From Sphingopyxis alaskensis RB2256 (GTDB lineage Bacteria > Pseudomonadota > Alphaproteobacteria > Sphingomonadales > Sphingomonadaceae), in the NCBI RefSeq assembly GCF_000013985.1, contig NC_008048.1, positions 1,116,001 to 1,180,000 of the forward strand: a DNA stretch of 64,000 nucleotides. The letters run 5' to 3'. Positions 51,543-61,176 of this stretch are shown piece by piece. The notes under the pieces are model-generated. The model ran no database searches and had not been told where the DNA came from. It was given only the letters and a program-made list of their open reading frames with translations. The position numbers were made by a program, and so were the translations under genes. Numbering within the stretch: the first letter of the stretch is position 1; every line of letters begins with the position of its first letter.

Positions 51543-53024
51543 TCACTTGATGCTGAAACCGGGCGAGGCGTCGCTGCCGCCGCCGCGCGGGCGGTCGGCA
51601 TCACCCACATTGGAGTCGAGGCGTGGCTTCGGACGGTCGCCGCCCGTCACGCCATCGCTCGTCTGGTTGAGCAGCAGGCGTTGCAAGTCGTCGGCATCGC
51701 GGAACGCATCGGTCGGCAGCTTGATGTCGTTCGCCGAGACGGGTTCGACCAGATAGGGCGTCACGACGATGACGAGTTCGGTCTCGCCGCGGCGGAAGCT
51801 GTCCGACTTGAACAATGTGCCGAGCAGCGGCACGTCGCCGAGGCCCGGCATCTTGTCGATGGCGCCGATCGAACGGTTGTTGAGCAATCCGGCGATCATG
51901 AAGCTTTCGCCCGAACCCAGCTCGACCGTGGTTTCGGCGCGGCGGATCGTGAGCGCGGGAATCTGAAACCCCTGCATCTCGATCGCGCCTTCGGTCGACA
52001 GCTCCGAAACTTCGGGACGGACGCGCAGGCTGATGCGGCCGTTCGACAGCACGGTCGGCGTATAGGCCAGGCTGACGCCATATTTGCGATACTCGATGGT
52101 CGTCCCCGCGAAATTGCCGGGGATCGGCACGGGAAACTCGCCGCCCGCCAGGAAGTCGGCGGTCTCGCCCGAAATCGCCGTGAGATTGGGCTGTGCCAGC
52201 GTCGCCACCAGTCCCGAACGCTCGCCGATGTCGAGCGAAGCGATCAGGTCGAGCCCGAACAGGCGGCCCGCTCCGGCCAGGCTGCGTGTTCCGGGCGGAG
52301 TCGTGATGGAGTAGATGGTATTGCCGTTGGCGTCGGTCGTGATCGTGCCCGCCTGGCGGCCGCCGAACACCCCACCCAGAAAACCGTTGCCAAGGGGGCC
52401 GTCGGTGTCGCGGGTCAACAGGTTTCCGCTCAACTCCTTGACGAGCGAGCGGTTCACCTCGGCGATACGGACCTGCAGATTGACCTGCAGCGGCGTCGCC
52501 GTGCGCAGACGCGAGAGCACCTTGGTCTGATCGCCGACAAAGGCCTGTACCAGCCGTTCGGCTTCGGCCGCATCGTCGGGCGACCGGACGGTGCCGGTGA
52601 GCAGCACAAAGCCGTTCATCGTGTTCGCCGCAATGCTTGCTTCGGGCATTGCCAATGACAGCATCTGGTCGATCGTCTCGATATTGTTGCCGACGCGCGC
52701 GACGGTCGAGAACACGACCCGTCCGCTGGCGTCGGTGGCATAGATGCTCGTTTCGCCGGGCGCCTTGGCAAAGACATAGAGCTGGCGGCTCGAACGGACC
52801 TGCACATCGGCGACCTTGTCGTCGGCAACGAACACGTCACTCATCGCGGCGGGCAAGCTGATCAGGCGACCGCGACCGACCGAAAGGTCGATGCTGCTGC
52901 TGGCATTCTGTACCGCCTGCGCCGCGACGGGTCGCGACGGGGCCGCTATCAGCGTCGCTGCCACGAGGCCGATGGCGAGGGTGCGCGCCAGAGCCGCCGC
53001 CTTGAAATTGGCTTTGCTGTTCAT
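51543..53024 (-). CDS. cpaC: Tad pilus outer-membrane secretin CpaC
   Basis: A 493-residue secretin (RcpA/CpaC). Signal peptide to VAAQA; an N-terminal domain SIDLSVGRGRLISLPAAMSDV; BON-like and N domains (AEAERLVQAFVGDQTKVLSR); then the secretin core: VNLQVRIAEVNRSLVKELS, VATLAQPNLTAISGETADFLAGGEFPVPI, YGVSLAYTPTVLSNGRISL and LGDVPLLGTLFKSDSFRRGETELVIVVTPYLVEP. It forms the outer-membrane pore. ATG 53024 has GGGGTAAG upstream. It overlaps neither neighbour; cpaD starts 25 bp past its end and cpaB ends 1 bp before its start codon. Confidence 0.94.
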   Translation of the reverse strand: MNSKANFKAAALARTLAIGLVAATLIAAPSRPVAAQAVQNASSSIDLSVGRGRLISLPAAMSDVFVADDKVADVQVRSSRQLYVFAKAPGETSIYATDASGRVVFSTVARVGNNIETIDQMLSLAMPEASIAANTMNGFVLLTGTVRSPDDAAEAERLVQAFVGDQTKVLSRLRTATPLQVNLQVRIAEVNRSLVKELSGNLLTRDTDGPLGNGFLGGVFGGRQAGTITTDANGNTIYSITTPPGTRSLAGAGRLFGLDLIASLDIGERSGLVATLAQPNLTAISGETADFLAGGEFPVPIPGNFAGTTIEYRKYGVSLAYTPTVLSNGRISLRVRPEVSELSTEGAIEMQGFQIPALTIRRAETTVELGSGESFMIAGLLNNRSIGAIDKMPGLGDVPLLGTLFKSDSFRRGETELVIVVTPYLVEPVSANDIKLPTDAFRDADDLQRLLLNQTSDGVTGGDRPKPRLDSNVGDADRPRGGGSDASPGFSIK

Positions 53025-53025
53025 C

Positions 53026-54063
53026 TTACTTACCCCCAACCGGAACTTCGGTCATCTTGTCGCCGCGGGTCACGCGCACGACCGGGCCGGTCGGCGCGGA
53101 CACTCCGCGACCGTCATTGGCCGGCGCATAACCACCCCTGTTGTCTGCCTGCTGCGGACGCGGCGCAGTGACGCGCCCGCGTACCGGGATCCAGAAGCGC
53201 GACACGTCGCCACCGGTGGTCGCCGACGAACGGCTGGCAACCGGACGCGCGGCGGCCTGCGCCAGCATCTTCCTTTCGGCAGCGGTGCCCCCCGAAGCCG
53301 GAACGTTGATTTCACCCGAAGCGATCGCGGCGTCGAGTTCGCCGGCGCTTTCGGCCAGCGGGCGGAGCGCGAGCGACAGGCGGCCCATGCCCTGTGCGAC
53401 GGCGATTTTTTCGGCAATCTCCGGCGTCGCTTCGAGCGTCACCGAACCGAAGGTGCGCACCGGCGTCTTGCCCGTCTCGTCCTCTGCGTCATAGCGCTGG
53501 TCGGTTGCCAGCACGCGGATGTTGCGAACGATGGTCTCGGCGGTGAAGATCTGGTCGTCGGGATAGGTGCTGCCTTCCTCGACCTCGATCGTCTGCGTCA
53601 GCACCACGTCGACGCGGTCGCCGGGAAAGACGAAACCCGCGACGCCCTGTTCCTGCGACACCTTGACGGTGATCGCCCGCATACCGGGCCCGAGCGCCGC
53701 GGCAAGGAAGCCGCGATCGTTGGGATGGACGAGGGCACCCTGCGTGAGCGGCTGTCCTGCCGTGATCGGATGGCGCACGACGGTACCGACCAACGTGTTC
53801 ACGTCGGTTTTTTCCTTCACGAAATAGGCGTTCTCGACGAGATCTTTTGGCCAGGGCTGGAACCGGAAACTGTCCGGCCCGACGATCGTGCCGACGGGCA
53901 ATTGCCTCGTCGCGACCAGGATCATCGGTCCCGTGATCTCGGGCGCCGCGGCCGCCCGTGCGGCGGGAGCCCCCGCTCCGCGCATCATATAGTTGACCCC
54001 GAATGCCGCGCCGATGGCAATCACCAGCGCGCCGACGATCAGCATAATCTTTCGCGTATCCAT
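53026..54063 (-). CDS. cpaB: Tad pilus assembly protein CpaB
   Basis: A 345-residue protein with an N-terminal membrane anchor (IMLIVGALVIAIGAAFGVNYM), a SAF domain (VATRQLPVGTIVGPDSFRFQPWP), the repeated LTQGALVHPNDRGFLAAALGPGMRAI segment, VDVVLTQTIEVEEG and ETIVRNIRVLATDQR, all typical of CpaB/RcpC. The C-terminal third is Ala/Pro/Arg-rich and variable. In Caulobacter CpaB is a periplasmic part of the pilus machine. cpaA precedes it by 47 bp; cpaC follows after 1 bp. Confidence 0.93.
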   Translation of the reverse strand: MDTRKIMLIVGALVIAIGAAFGVNYMMRGAGAPAARAAAAPEITGPMILVATRQLPVGTIVGPDSFRFQPWPKDLVENAYFVKEKTDVNTLVGTVVRHPITAGQPLTQGALVHPNDRGFLAAALGPGMRAITVKVSQEQGVAGFVFPGDRVDVVLTQTIEVEEGSTYPDDQIFTAETIVRNIRVLATDQRYDAEDETGKTPVRTFGSVTLEATPEIAEKIAVAQGMGRLSLALRPLAESAGELDAAIASGEINVPASGGTAAERKMLAQAAARPVASRSSATTGGDVSRFWIPVRGRVTAPRPQQADNRGGYAPANDGRGVSAPTGPVVRVTRGDKMTEVPVGGK

Positions 54064-54110
54064 GACGATTTTTCGCCTCCTGCACCGTCCGGAAACGGCG
54101 GTGCTTGCCC

Positions 54111-54599
54111 TCAGGACAAACCGATAGCCTGAAACTGGTTAAGATAGTGTTGGTGAAGCGCCCAAAGTCCTGCGGCGGCGATGGCTACACCATAAGGGAC
54201 TTCCACCGGCCGCTCCGAAGGGCGCAGTTTCATATGGATAAGCATGATCAGCGAGAGGATTCCGCCGCCGATTGCCATGACCATCAGCATGGGCAGGACC
54301 AGCGGAAGCGGGATCCACAGCATCACGGCGCAGATCATTTTGACATCGCCGCCGCCCATCGCACCGATCGCGAAAAGCAGGGCGAAAACCAGAAAGACCA
54401 GCAACGCCGCGCCGAACTGGATCGGCACGTCGGGCCAGAGCGTCAGCCCCGACACCACCCAGAAGGGAACCGCAAGGATCGCCATTGCGACATTGAGCTC
54501 GTTGGAAATGGTTCGCGACCGGATGTCACTCACCGCCGCGGCGATCATCATCAGCCCCAGAACGGCCATCAGGCCGAGCGCGATCGTGCCATTTTCCAT
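54111..54599 (-). CDS. cpaA: Prepilin peptidase CpaA (TadV)
   Basis: A 162-residue inner-membrane aspartyl protease. Seen: the first catalytic Asp in AAVSDIRSRTISN (TadV form) and the second in the GGGDVK motif (AMGGGDVKMICA), with six hydrophobic spans. It cleaves leader peptides of Flp-type prepilins and TadE-like pseudopilins. It is the first gene of the operon and is divergent from the DauA-like gene across 95 bp, which presumably holds both promoters. No Flp pilin gene, usually upstream, is present. Confidence 0.92.
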   Translation of the reverse strand: MENGTIALGLMAVLGLMMIAAAVSDIRSRTISNELNVAMAILAVPFWVVSGLTLWPDVPIQFGAALLVFLVFALLFAIGAMGGGDVKMICAVMLWIPLPLVLPMLMVMAIGGGILSLIMLIHMKLRPSERPVEVPYGVAIAAAGLWALHQHYLNQFQAIGLS

Positions 54600-54694
54600 C
54601 GGCCCGCTCGTAATGCTTATGGCTTACCAAAGCGTAACCATGTTCGCAGCGCCGCCGCGCTTGCATTCCGCGGGGCAACCGATATGCGGCCAGC

Positions 54695-55825
54695 ATGACC
54701 GGCACCGCCCCTTCCGCAACCGACGTCCTGATCGTTGGCGCGGGGATTGCGGGCGCCAGCCTTGCGGCCGCGCTCGCGCCGTGGCGCCGCGTCCTGCTTG
54801 TCGAGGCGGAGGATACGCCCGGTTATCACGCAACGGGCCGGTCGGCCGCCTTCTGGCATGAAAGCTATGGTGGCGCCGGGGTGCAGCCACTGACCCGCGC
54901 GTCGTTGGATGCACTCGACCGGCCGCCTGCCGATTTTGCCGAGCAGGGTTTCCTTACCCCACGCGGCGCGCTCACGCTGGGGCGGTCGGTCGATGCCGTC
55001 GCCGTCGATGCTTTTGCGGCCGCGTTTTCCGAGAAAGGCGTCGCTGTCGACCGGATTTCGGGTGCCGCCGTCGCAGCGCATATCCCTGGACTTCGCCCGC
55101 ATTGGTGCGAAGCGGCCTACGAAGCAGCGTGCCGCGACATCGACGTCGGCAGGCTGCACGCCGCCTATCTGCGCGCCGCGAAGCGCGCGGGCGCGTCGCT
55201 CGTCACGCGGGCTCCTTTTCGCCGCGCGCGCCGCATGACGCAGGGGTGGGAGGTAGAGGTCGGCGGTGCGACGATCCGCGCCGACCTGCTCGTCAATGCT
55301 GCCGGCGCCTGGGCCGATCAGGTCGCGGCGGCTTCGGGGGTCGCGCCGGTCGGTATTCAGCCCCGTCGCCGGACGATGCTGCAATTGCGGCTTGGTGTGC
55401 CTGTTCCCGCCGACTTGCCGCTGGTCATCGACATCGGCGGCGCTTTTTATTTCAAGGGCGAGAGCGAGGGACGCATCTGGCTTACCCCGCACGACGAAAC
55501 GCCCGTCGATCCACACGACGTGGTTCCTGAGGAGATCGACGTTGCAACGGCGATTGACCGTTTGCAGTCGGTCGTCGACTGGCCGGTCGCTGCTATCGAG
55601 CGCAAATGGGCCGGGCTGCGCAGCTTCGCGCCCGACCGGCTTCCGGTGTTCGGAGCCGACCGGCATGAGCCGCGTTTCATCTGGTGCGCCGGGCAGGGCG
55701 GCTTTGGCATCCAGACGGCCCCGGCGATCGCGGCGTTGCTTGCCGCGCAGTTGGGGGCGCCGGAGCCACAGGGCGCGATCGGATGGATCGACCCGTCACC
55801 CTTCGCGGCGTCGCGCTTCGGGTAG
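54695..55825 (+). CDS. DauA-like FAD-dependent oxidoreductase
   Basis: A 376-residue FAD oxidoreductase of the DAO family. Seen: DVLIVGAGIAGASLAAALAP (Rossmann), EAEDTPGYHATGRSAAFWHE with the GYHATGRSAA block found in catabolic D-arginine dehydrogenase (DauA), DLLVNAAGAWADQVA, YFKGESEGRIWLTPHDETPV and a C-terminal WCAGQGGFGIQTAPAIA that binds flavin. DauA oxidises D-arginine and D-lysine to imino acids. Substrate assignment is by family likeness only. It is next to, but divergent from, the pilus operon. Confidence 0.82.
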   Translation: MTGTAPSATDVLIVGAGIAGASLAAALAPWRRVLLVEAEDTPGYHATGRSAAFWHESYGGAGVQPLTRASLDALDRPPADFAEQGFLTPRGALTLGRSVDAVAVDAFAAAFSEKGVAVDRISGAAVAAHIPGLRPHWCEAAYEAACRDIDVGRLHAAYLRAAKRAGASLVTRAPFRRARRMTQGWEVEVGGATIRADLLVNAAGAWADQVAAASGVAPVGIQPRRRTMLQLRLGVPVPADLPLVIDIGGAFYFKGESEGRIWLTPHDETPVDPHDVVPEEIDVATAIDRLQSVVDWPVAAIERKWAGLRSFAPDRLPVFGADRHEPRFIWCAGQGGFGIQTAPAIAALLAAQLGAPEPQGAIGWIDPSPFAASRFG

Positions 55826-55910
55826 CCATCGCCCCTTGCGCGCGAAAATCGCTCGATTAGCATGGCCTTCGGCCGCCAGCCCCGGCGCGGCGCGACCAGT
55901 GGAGGATGGC

Positions 55911-56087
55911 ATGGCCCATTATTTCGAGATCAAGAAGAACAAGGTCGGCGAATTTGTCGCCTATTTCAAATATAATAGCGAAACGATCTTCTGGACCGAG
56001 GGGTATAGCAGCAAGGCATCGGCGAAGAACGCCATCGAGTCGATTCAGAAGAATGGACCGGGTGCCGAAGTCCGCGAAACCGAATAG
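55911..56087 (+). CDS. DUF1508 (YegP-like) small protein
   Basis: A 58-residue protein with a single DUF1508 unit: YFEIKKNKVGEFVAYFKYNS, then a W/Y-containing EGYSSKASAKNAIESIQKNG. YegP family proteins have one to several such units, function unknown. GGAGG sits 5 nt before ATG 55911. It uses fewer G/C third positions than its neighbours. It lies 85 bp after the DauA-like gene and converges with rnhA 17 bp further on. Confidence 0.85.
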   Translation: MAHYFEIKKNKVGEFVAYFKYNSETIFWTEGYSSKASAKNAIESIQKNGPGAEVRETE

Positions 56088-56104
56088 GAATAATGCGCTG
56101 GCGT

Positions 56105-56557
56105 TCAGCGCGCCCGCGCCATTTTCAGCGCAGCGTCGCTGGCGAGCTGGTCGGCGAGTTCATTGTCGCCGTGCCCGGCATGGCCCTTGACCCACAGCCA
56201 TTCGACCTTGTGCCGCGCGGCCTCCTTGATCAGTCGTTGCCACAGGTCGGCGTTGGCAACGGGTTTTTTCGCGGCGGTTTTCCAGCCGTTTTTCTGCCAG
56301 CCGAAGATCCATTTGGTGATACCGTCGCGGACGTAGACGCTGTCGGTCGATAATTCGACGTTGCACGGACGTTTGAGCGCCGCGAGCGCCTCGATCGCCG
56401 CCATCAGTTCCATGCGGTTGTTCGTCGTGTCGGCCTCGCCTCCCGACAATGTCTTGACCACCTCGCCCCAGCGCAGGACGGCACCCCAGCCGCCGGGGCC
56501 TGGATTGCCCTTGCACGCCCCGTCGGTGGCGACGATGACCGTACGCCGCTCGCTCAT
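56105..56557 (-). CDS. rnhA: Ribonuclease HI
   Basis: A 150-residue RNase HI that degrades RNA in RNA-DNA hybrids. Seen: the catalytic DEDD set, Asp in [18 protein letters not shown], Glu in [13 protein letters not shown], Asp in [16 protein letters not shown] and Asp in [13 protein letters not shown], plus VKGHAGH. The ATG at 56557 overlaps the thrB stop (ATGA), so it is translationally coupled as third gene of an ispH-thrB-rnhA operon, an arrangement common in alphaproteobacteria. Confidence 0.95.
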   Translation of the reverse strand: MSERRTVIVATDGACKGNPGPGGWGAVLRWGEVVKTLSGGEADTTNNRMELMAAIEALAALKRPCNVELSTDSVYVRDGITKWIFGWQKNGWKTAAKKPVANADLWQRLIKEAARHKVEWLWVKGHAGHGDNELADQLASDAALKMARAR

Positions 56558-57516
56558 GCTGCGGAGAAGAGCGCGGCCGCGTCGGCCGCCTGATAACGCC
56601 GCAGCCGTGCAAGAAAGGGCGCCGGATCCTTGCGGGTGACGAGCGCGCCCGGTGGCGTATGAATCCAGTCGTGCGCCCGCGTCAGCAAAAAGCGCAGCGC
56701 CGCGCCGCGCGCCAGCAGCGGCAGCGCCGCAAACTCTTCGTCGGTCAGTGCGACTTCGCGGGCATAGCCGCGCATCAGCGCGCTGGCGCGCCCGATATCG
56801 CAGTCGCTGCCATCGGTGGAGAAGGTCCACGAAGCGTGCGTTACCGCTACATCGTAAGCGCGAAAATCGCTTGCTGCGAAATAGAAATCGATCAGGCCGG
56901 TGACGCGCTCGCCAAGCATCAGCACATTGTCGGGGAACAGATCAGCGTGGACGACATGCGCGGGCAGGTCGCGCGGCCAGTGGGCGTCGAGATGGTCGAG
57001 TTCCTCGTCGACGATGGCCTGCAATCCCGGAATCACCGCGTCGAGATCGCCCGCGCCCTGGGCAATCGCGCGCCAGTGGCGATGCCCCATGCTGTTTTCG
57101 CGCGCGCCCGCGAAATCGGCGACCGCGCGGTGCATCGCGCCCATTGCGGCGCCGGCCGCCTGACACTGTCCGGGCGTGGGATGGGTCAGCGAAATGCCGG
57201 GCAGGAACTGGATGATGCACGCCGCGCGTTCCGAAACCTGCTGGATTGCCCGGCCTTCACGGTCGCGGATCATGGCCGGAACGGGGCAGCCGCGTTTCGC
57301 TAGATGGTCGAGCAGCTCGACGAAAAAGGGCAGATCACCTTCGCTGACGCGCTTTTCGTAAAGCGTCAGAATGAAGCGCCCGCGCGTTGTTTCGAGCAGG
57401 AAATTGCTGTTCTCGACTCCCTCGGCAATCCCCTTGCACGATACGACCGTCCCGATGTCATATTGGGCGACCAGCGCGGCAAGGTCGTCGGGTTCGACGT
57501 GGGTATAGACGGCCAT
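56554..57516 (-). CDS. thrB: Homoserine kinase, type II
   Basis: A 320-residue kinase of the aminoglycoside-phosphotransferase fold that phosphorylates homoserine for threonine synthesis. Seen: [20 protein letters not shown] (typical N terminus), [28 protein letters not shown] with the catalytic Asp, [17 protein letters not shown] (metal-binding Asp) and [11 protein letters not shown]. Type II ThrB is the usual form in alphaproteobacteria. Its start overlaps the ispH stop by one base (ATG in TGATG context), so the two are coupled. Confidence 0.94.
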   Translation of the reverse strand: MAVYTHVEPDDLAALVAQYDIGTVVSCKGIAEGVENSNFLLETTRGRFILTLYEKRVSEGDLPFFVELLDHLAKRGCPVPAMIRDREGRAIQQVSERAACIIQFLPGISLTHPTPGQCQAAGAAMGAMHRAVADFAGARENSMGHRHWRAIAQGAGDLDAVIPGLQAIVDEELDHLDAHWPRDLPAHVVHADLFPDNVLMLGERVTGLIDFYFAASDFRAYDVAVTHASWTFSTDGSDCDIGRASALMRGYAREVALTDEEFAALPLLARGAALRFLLTRAHDWIHTPPGALVTRKDPAPFLARLRRYQAADAAALFSAA

Positions 57517-58496
57517 CAGGCAGCTTCGAGGCCGCGCGGCAGTTTGAACACCATATTCTCCTCGGCGGTCACGACGACGTCCTCGACGATCGGGCGCACC
57601 GCGGAAACCGCGTCGATGACCTCGCGCACCAGCGTTTCGGGCGCGCTGGCCCCCGCAGTGATGCCGAGCGTACCGATGGAATCAAGCCACGCCGGGTCGA
57701 CGTCGTGGCCGCGCTGGACGAGATGCGCCGGGGTGCCGAGCCGCTCGGCCACCTCGACGAGCCGGAGGCTGTTCGAACTGTTCGGCGCGCCGATCACGAT
57801 CATCCGGTCGCAGCGTGCCGCAATGGCCTTGACCGCTTCCTGCCGGTTTGAGGTCGCATAGCAAATATCCTCGCCGCGCGGCCCGGCGATGGCCGGGAAG
57901 CGATGGCGCAGCGCGGCGACGATGTCGCGCGTGTCGTCGACCGAGAGCGTCGTCTGCGTCAGAAATGAAAGCCTGTCTTCATCGACCGGTGCCAGCGCGG
58001 CGACATCGTCGACCGATTCGACCAGCGTCATTGCGCCATCGGGCAATTGCCCGAGCGTCCCGACAACCTCCGGGTGACCGGCATGGCCGATGAAAATGAT
58101 GTGGCGACCGGCTTCATGCGCGCGCTCGGCCTGCCGATGCACTTTCGAGACCAGGGGACAGGTCGCGTCGATATAGTCGAGCCCCCGCATTTCGGCCTTC
58201 GCGGGCACCGCTTTCGGCACGCCGTGGGCGCTGAAAACCACGGGAACGCCGTCGGGCACCTGATCAAGCGATTCGACGAAGATCGCGCCCTTCGCCTTCA
58301 GCGATTCGACGACATAACGGTTGTGGACGATCTCGTGCCGGACATAGACCGGCGCACCGAACCGTTCGAGCGCCAGTTCGACGATGCGGATCGCGCGGTC
58401 GACGCCCGCGCAAAAACCGCGCGGTGCCGCGATCAGCACCTTGAGCAGGGCGCCGTCGCGGGTCGTCGCCGACATCGTCGGATGATGTGCGTTCAT
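57516..58496 (-). CDS. ispH: 4-hydroxy-3-methylbut-2-enyl diphosphate reductase
   Basis: A 326-residue iron-sulfur enzyme ending the MEP isoprenoid pathway (HMBPP to IPP and DMAPP). The three cluster-ligating cysteines are seen in [30 protein letters not shown] and [13 protein letters not shown], with the active-site [11 protein letters not shown] and GHAGHPEV histidines and [16 protein letters not shown] near the end. Length and order of motifs are standard. ATG 58496 starts the frame; a second Met seven residues later is also possible. It heads the operon with thrB and rnhA. Confidence 0.96.
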   Translation of the reverse strand: MNAHHPTMSATTRDGALLKVLIAAPRGFCAGVDRAIRIVELALERFGAPVYVRHEIVHNRYVVESLKAKGAIFVESLDQVPDGVPVVFSAHGVPKAVPAKAEMRGLDYIDATCPLVSKVHRQAERAHEAGRHIIFIGHAGHPEVVGTLGQLPDGAMTLVESVDDVAALAPVDEDRLSFLTQTTLSVDDTRDIVAALRHRFPAIAGPRGEDICYATSNRQEAVKAIAARCDRMIVIGAPNSSNSLRLVEVAERLGTPAHLVQRGHDVDPAWLDSIGTLGITAGASAPETLVREVIDAVSAVRPIVEDVVVTAEENMVFKLPRGLEAA

Positions 58497-58644
58497 GGTG
58501 CGCGCGCTCTAGCGCAGCAGGTGCGGCGGGGTAAAGCCGCTTCGTCGGTTGCGCCTTGTTCATCGCACCGATAAGAAGCGGCGCGCATGAAGCGGGATCA
58601 ATCGTCCCGAAACCTGTTTGCGCGCCTGTTTGGAAAGTCTTGTC

Positions 58645-59316
58645 ATGATCGCGATTTCGCTTCCGTCCCGCAAAACAATGATCCTGACGTGCGGCGCGGC
58701 GGCCATGGCGACGGTCGCGGGCTGCGCCAGGGACAATGAAATCGAACTGGCGGGAGGCGTCGGCATCACTGCGACGCGGACCGCCTGTCCGGCGGTCGCG
58801 GTGCCATTGCACACCGGCGACATCACATTGTTCGACCCCCAGACGAGCCGCGATGCGCGCGCGATCGACGTTGTCGCGACAATCACCAACGTGACGTCGC
58901 AGTGCAATGATAGCGGCGACAAAGTCTATCAGCTCGCAAACTTCGACGTGGTGGCCACGCGCCGCGACGCCGGCCCGGCGCGCACGGTGACCCTGCCCTA
59001 TTATGCGACGGTGCTGCAGGGCGGTACCGCGGTCGTCGCCAAGCGGCTCGGCAATGTCGCGGTGACCTTTGCCGAGGGCCAGACTCGCGGCACCGGCCGC
59101 GCGCAGGCGTCGGCCTATGTCGATCGCGCCGCGGCGACCTTGCCCGCCGACATTCAGGAACGCATCACGCGCAAGCGCAGGCCGGGCGATCAGGATGCGG
59201 CGATCGACCCGCTCAGCCTGCCCGAAGTCCGCGCGGCGGTGCAACGCGCGAGCTTCGAGTTGCTCGTCGGCTTTCAGCTGACGCAGGAGCAGCTTGAGTA
59301 TAACGTCCGACGATAA
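58645..59316 (+). CDS. Putative lipoprotein of unknown function
   Basis: A 223-residue protein I do not recognise. The N terminus (LPSRKTMILTCGAAAMATVAGCARD) is a signal with lipobox VAGC, giving a Cys near residue 28 for lipidation. The mature part has VVATITNVTSQCNDSGDKVYQL and YYATVLQGGTAVVAKRLGNV in strand-rich stretches and ends SFELLVGFQLTQEQLEYNVRR. Such proteins occur in sphingomonads upstream of argS as conserved hypotheticals; the cell location is likely the periplasm. GGAAAG upstream supports ATG 58645. A weak hairpin lies between it and argS. Confidence 0.7.
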   Translation: MIAISLPSRKTMILTCGAAAMATVAGCARDNEIELAGGVGITATRTACPAVAVPLHTGDITLFDPQTSRDARAIDVVATITNVTSQCNDSGDKVYQLANFDVVATRRDAGPARTVTLPYYATVLQGGTAVVAKRLGNVAVTFAEGQTRGTGRAQASAYVDRAAATLPADIQERITRKRRPGDQDAAIDPLSLPEVRAAVQRASFELLVGFQLTQEQLEYNVRR

Positions 59317-59448
59317 TCATGCGGCGGCGCCCGGGGCGTCGCTCGCACCACGCGCCCCGCTCCGCCGACTGGCGATGCGGGGCTTTTCGCGCCCGAATAG
59401 CTGTTATAGGGCGCGCCAGTCCTTTTGATCGAAGCAAGGCCTCGCCTT

Positions 59449-61176
59449 ATGACCCTCTTCCGTCGCTTTTCCGACCATATTGGCGCCGCGCTCGATGCGC
59501 TCGCTGCCCGCGACGCCATTCCCGCGGGGCTCGACCGTTCGGCGGTCAGCGTCGAGCCGCCGCGCGATGCGGCGCACGGTGACATTGCGACAAATGCCGC
59601 CATGGTCCTCGCCAAGTCCGCAGGCATGAATCCGCGGGCGCTTGCCGACTTGCTCGCCGTCGAGCTTGGTGCGCTCGACGAGGTCGTTGAGGCGGGCGTT
59701 GCGGGGCCGGGCTTCATCAATCTGCGCCTGGCCGACGACAGCTGGCGCGAGGAGCTTGCGCTGATCCACGACCTGCGCGGCGATTACGGCCGCTCGACGA
59801 TGGGGCAGGGGCGGCGCGTCAATGTCGAATATGTCTCGGCCAACCCCACGGGTCCGATGCACGTCGGCCATTGCCGCGGGGCGGTGGTGGGCGACGCGCT
59901 TGCCGCGCTGCTCGAATATGCGGGGCATGAGGTGATCCGCGAATATTATGTCAACGACGCGGGTGCGCAGGTCGATGTCCTCGCGCGTTCGGTTCACATG
60001 CGTTATCGCGAGGCGCTCGGCGAGGAAGTCGGCGCGATTCCCGAGGGACTTTATCCGGGCGACTATCTGATTCCCGTTGGCGAAAAGCTGGCCGCCGAGC
60101 ATGGCGACCGCTTCGCTGCCGCCCCGGAGAGCGCATGGCTTGCCCTCTTCCGCGCCGAAGCTGTCGGCGCGATGATGGACATGATCCGCGCCGACCTCGC
60201 CAAATTGGGCATCCATCATGACATTTTTTCGTCCGAGGCCGAGCTTCAGGCGGCGGGAAAGCCGGCCGCGGCTGAAAAATTGCTTCGCGAACAGGGGCTT
60301 GTCTATGACGGCATTCTTGAAGCGCCAAAGGGCGAAACGCCCGAGGATTGGGAACCGGTCGAGTTGCCGCTGTTCCGTTCGACGCAGTTTGGCGATGATC
60401 AGGATCGCCCGATCAGGAAGTCGGACGGCAGCTGGACCTATTTCGGTGCCGACCTCGCCTATCATTTCCAGAAGAGCGAGACGGCCGACGAGCTGATCGA
60501 CATCTGGGGCGCCGACCATGCCGGGACGGTCAAGCGGATCAAGGCCGCGGTCGCGGCGCTGACCGGCGGCAAGACCCGTTTCGACGTCAAGCTCGTGCAG
60601 ATGGTGCGGCTGCTCAAAAATGGCGAACCGTTCAAAATGTCGAAGCGCGCGGGCAATTTCGTCACGCTCGCCGACGTGGTCGACGAGGTCGGCAAGGATG
60701 CGGTGCGCTTTACCATGCTGACGCGCAAGGCTGACGCGCAGATGGACTTCGATTTTGCCAGGGTCGTCGAGGCGTCGCGCGACAATCCCGTCTGGTATCT
60801 GCAATATGCCAATGCGCGGATCTCGCGGCTGCGCAGGAAGGCGGCGGATGCGGGGATCGTGCTTCCGGCCCCGGCGCCCGAGCGGCTGCGCGCAAATGAA
60901 CTGGCGCTCGTCAAGCTGCTCGCGCAATTCCCCCGGATCGTAGAGGCGGCCGCCTTTGCGCGCGAGCCGCACCGGATTGCTTTCTATCTGGCCGATGTCG
61001 CGGCGGCCTTTCACGCCTGGTATAATCTGGGCAACGACGATTCTGCGGCGCGCATCGTGCTCGACAATGACCCCGAATTGACTGCGACGCGCCTTTATCT
61101 GGCCGACGGAATCGGGCAGATCATTCGCAACGGGCTGCAGCTCATGGGGGTTGAGGCACTCGAGGAGATGGTTTGA
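59449..61176 (+). CDS. argS: Arginyl-tRNA synthetase
   Basis: A 575-residue class I synthetase charging tRNA-Arg. Seen: the N-terminal Add-1 domain, ANPTGPMHVGHCRGAVVGDA with the HIGH-equivalent HVGH (His138-His141), EYYVNDAGAQVDVLARS, YFGADLAYHFQK, WGADHAGTVKRIKAA, the KMSKS equivalent FKMSKRAGNFVTLADV and a C-terminal anticodon-binding helical domain with VWYLQYANARI. Length fits the family (about 560-590). ATG 59449 is preferred to a start 24 bp upstream. Its stop overlaps the next start (TGATG), coupling it to the SPOR gene. Confidence 0.97.
   Translation: MTLFRRFSDHIGAALDALAARDAIPAGLDRSAVSVEPPRDAAHGDIATNAAMVLAKSAGMNPRALADLLAVELGALDEVVEAGVAGPGFINLRLADDSWREELALIHDLRGDYGRSTMGQGRRVNVEYVSANPTGPMHVGHCRGAVVGDALAALLEYAGHEVIREYYVNDAGAQVDVLARSVHMRYREALGEEVGAIPEGLYPGDYLIPVGEKLAAEHGDRFAAAPESAWLALFRAEAVGAMMDMIRADLAKLGIHHDIFSSEAELQAAGKPAAAEKLLREQGLVYDGILEAPKGETPEDWEPVELPLFRSTQFGDDQDRPIRKSDGSWTYFGADLAYHFQKSETADELIDIWGADHAGTVKRIKAAVAALTGGKTRFDVKLVQMVRLLKNGEPFKMSKRAGNFVTLADVVDEVGKDAVRFTMLTRKADAQMDFDFARVVEASRDNPVWYLQYANARISRLRRKAADAGIVLPAPAPERLRANELALVKLLAQFPRIVEAAAFAREPHRIAFYLADVAAAFHAWYNLGNDDSAARIVLDNDPELTATRLYLADGIGQIIRNGLQLMGVEALEEMV

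Noticed and set aside
59404..61014. 536-codon minus-strand frame opposite argS
   Set aside because: argS has the HVGH and KMSK motifs on the plus strand; the opposite frame is antisense noise.
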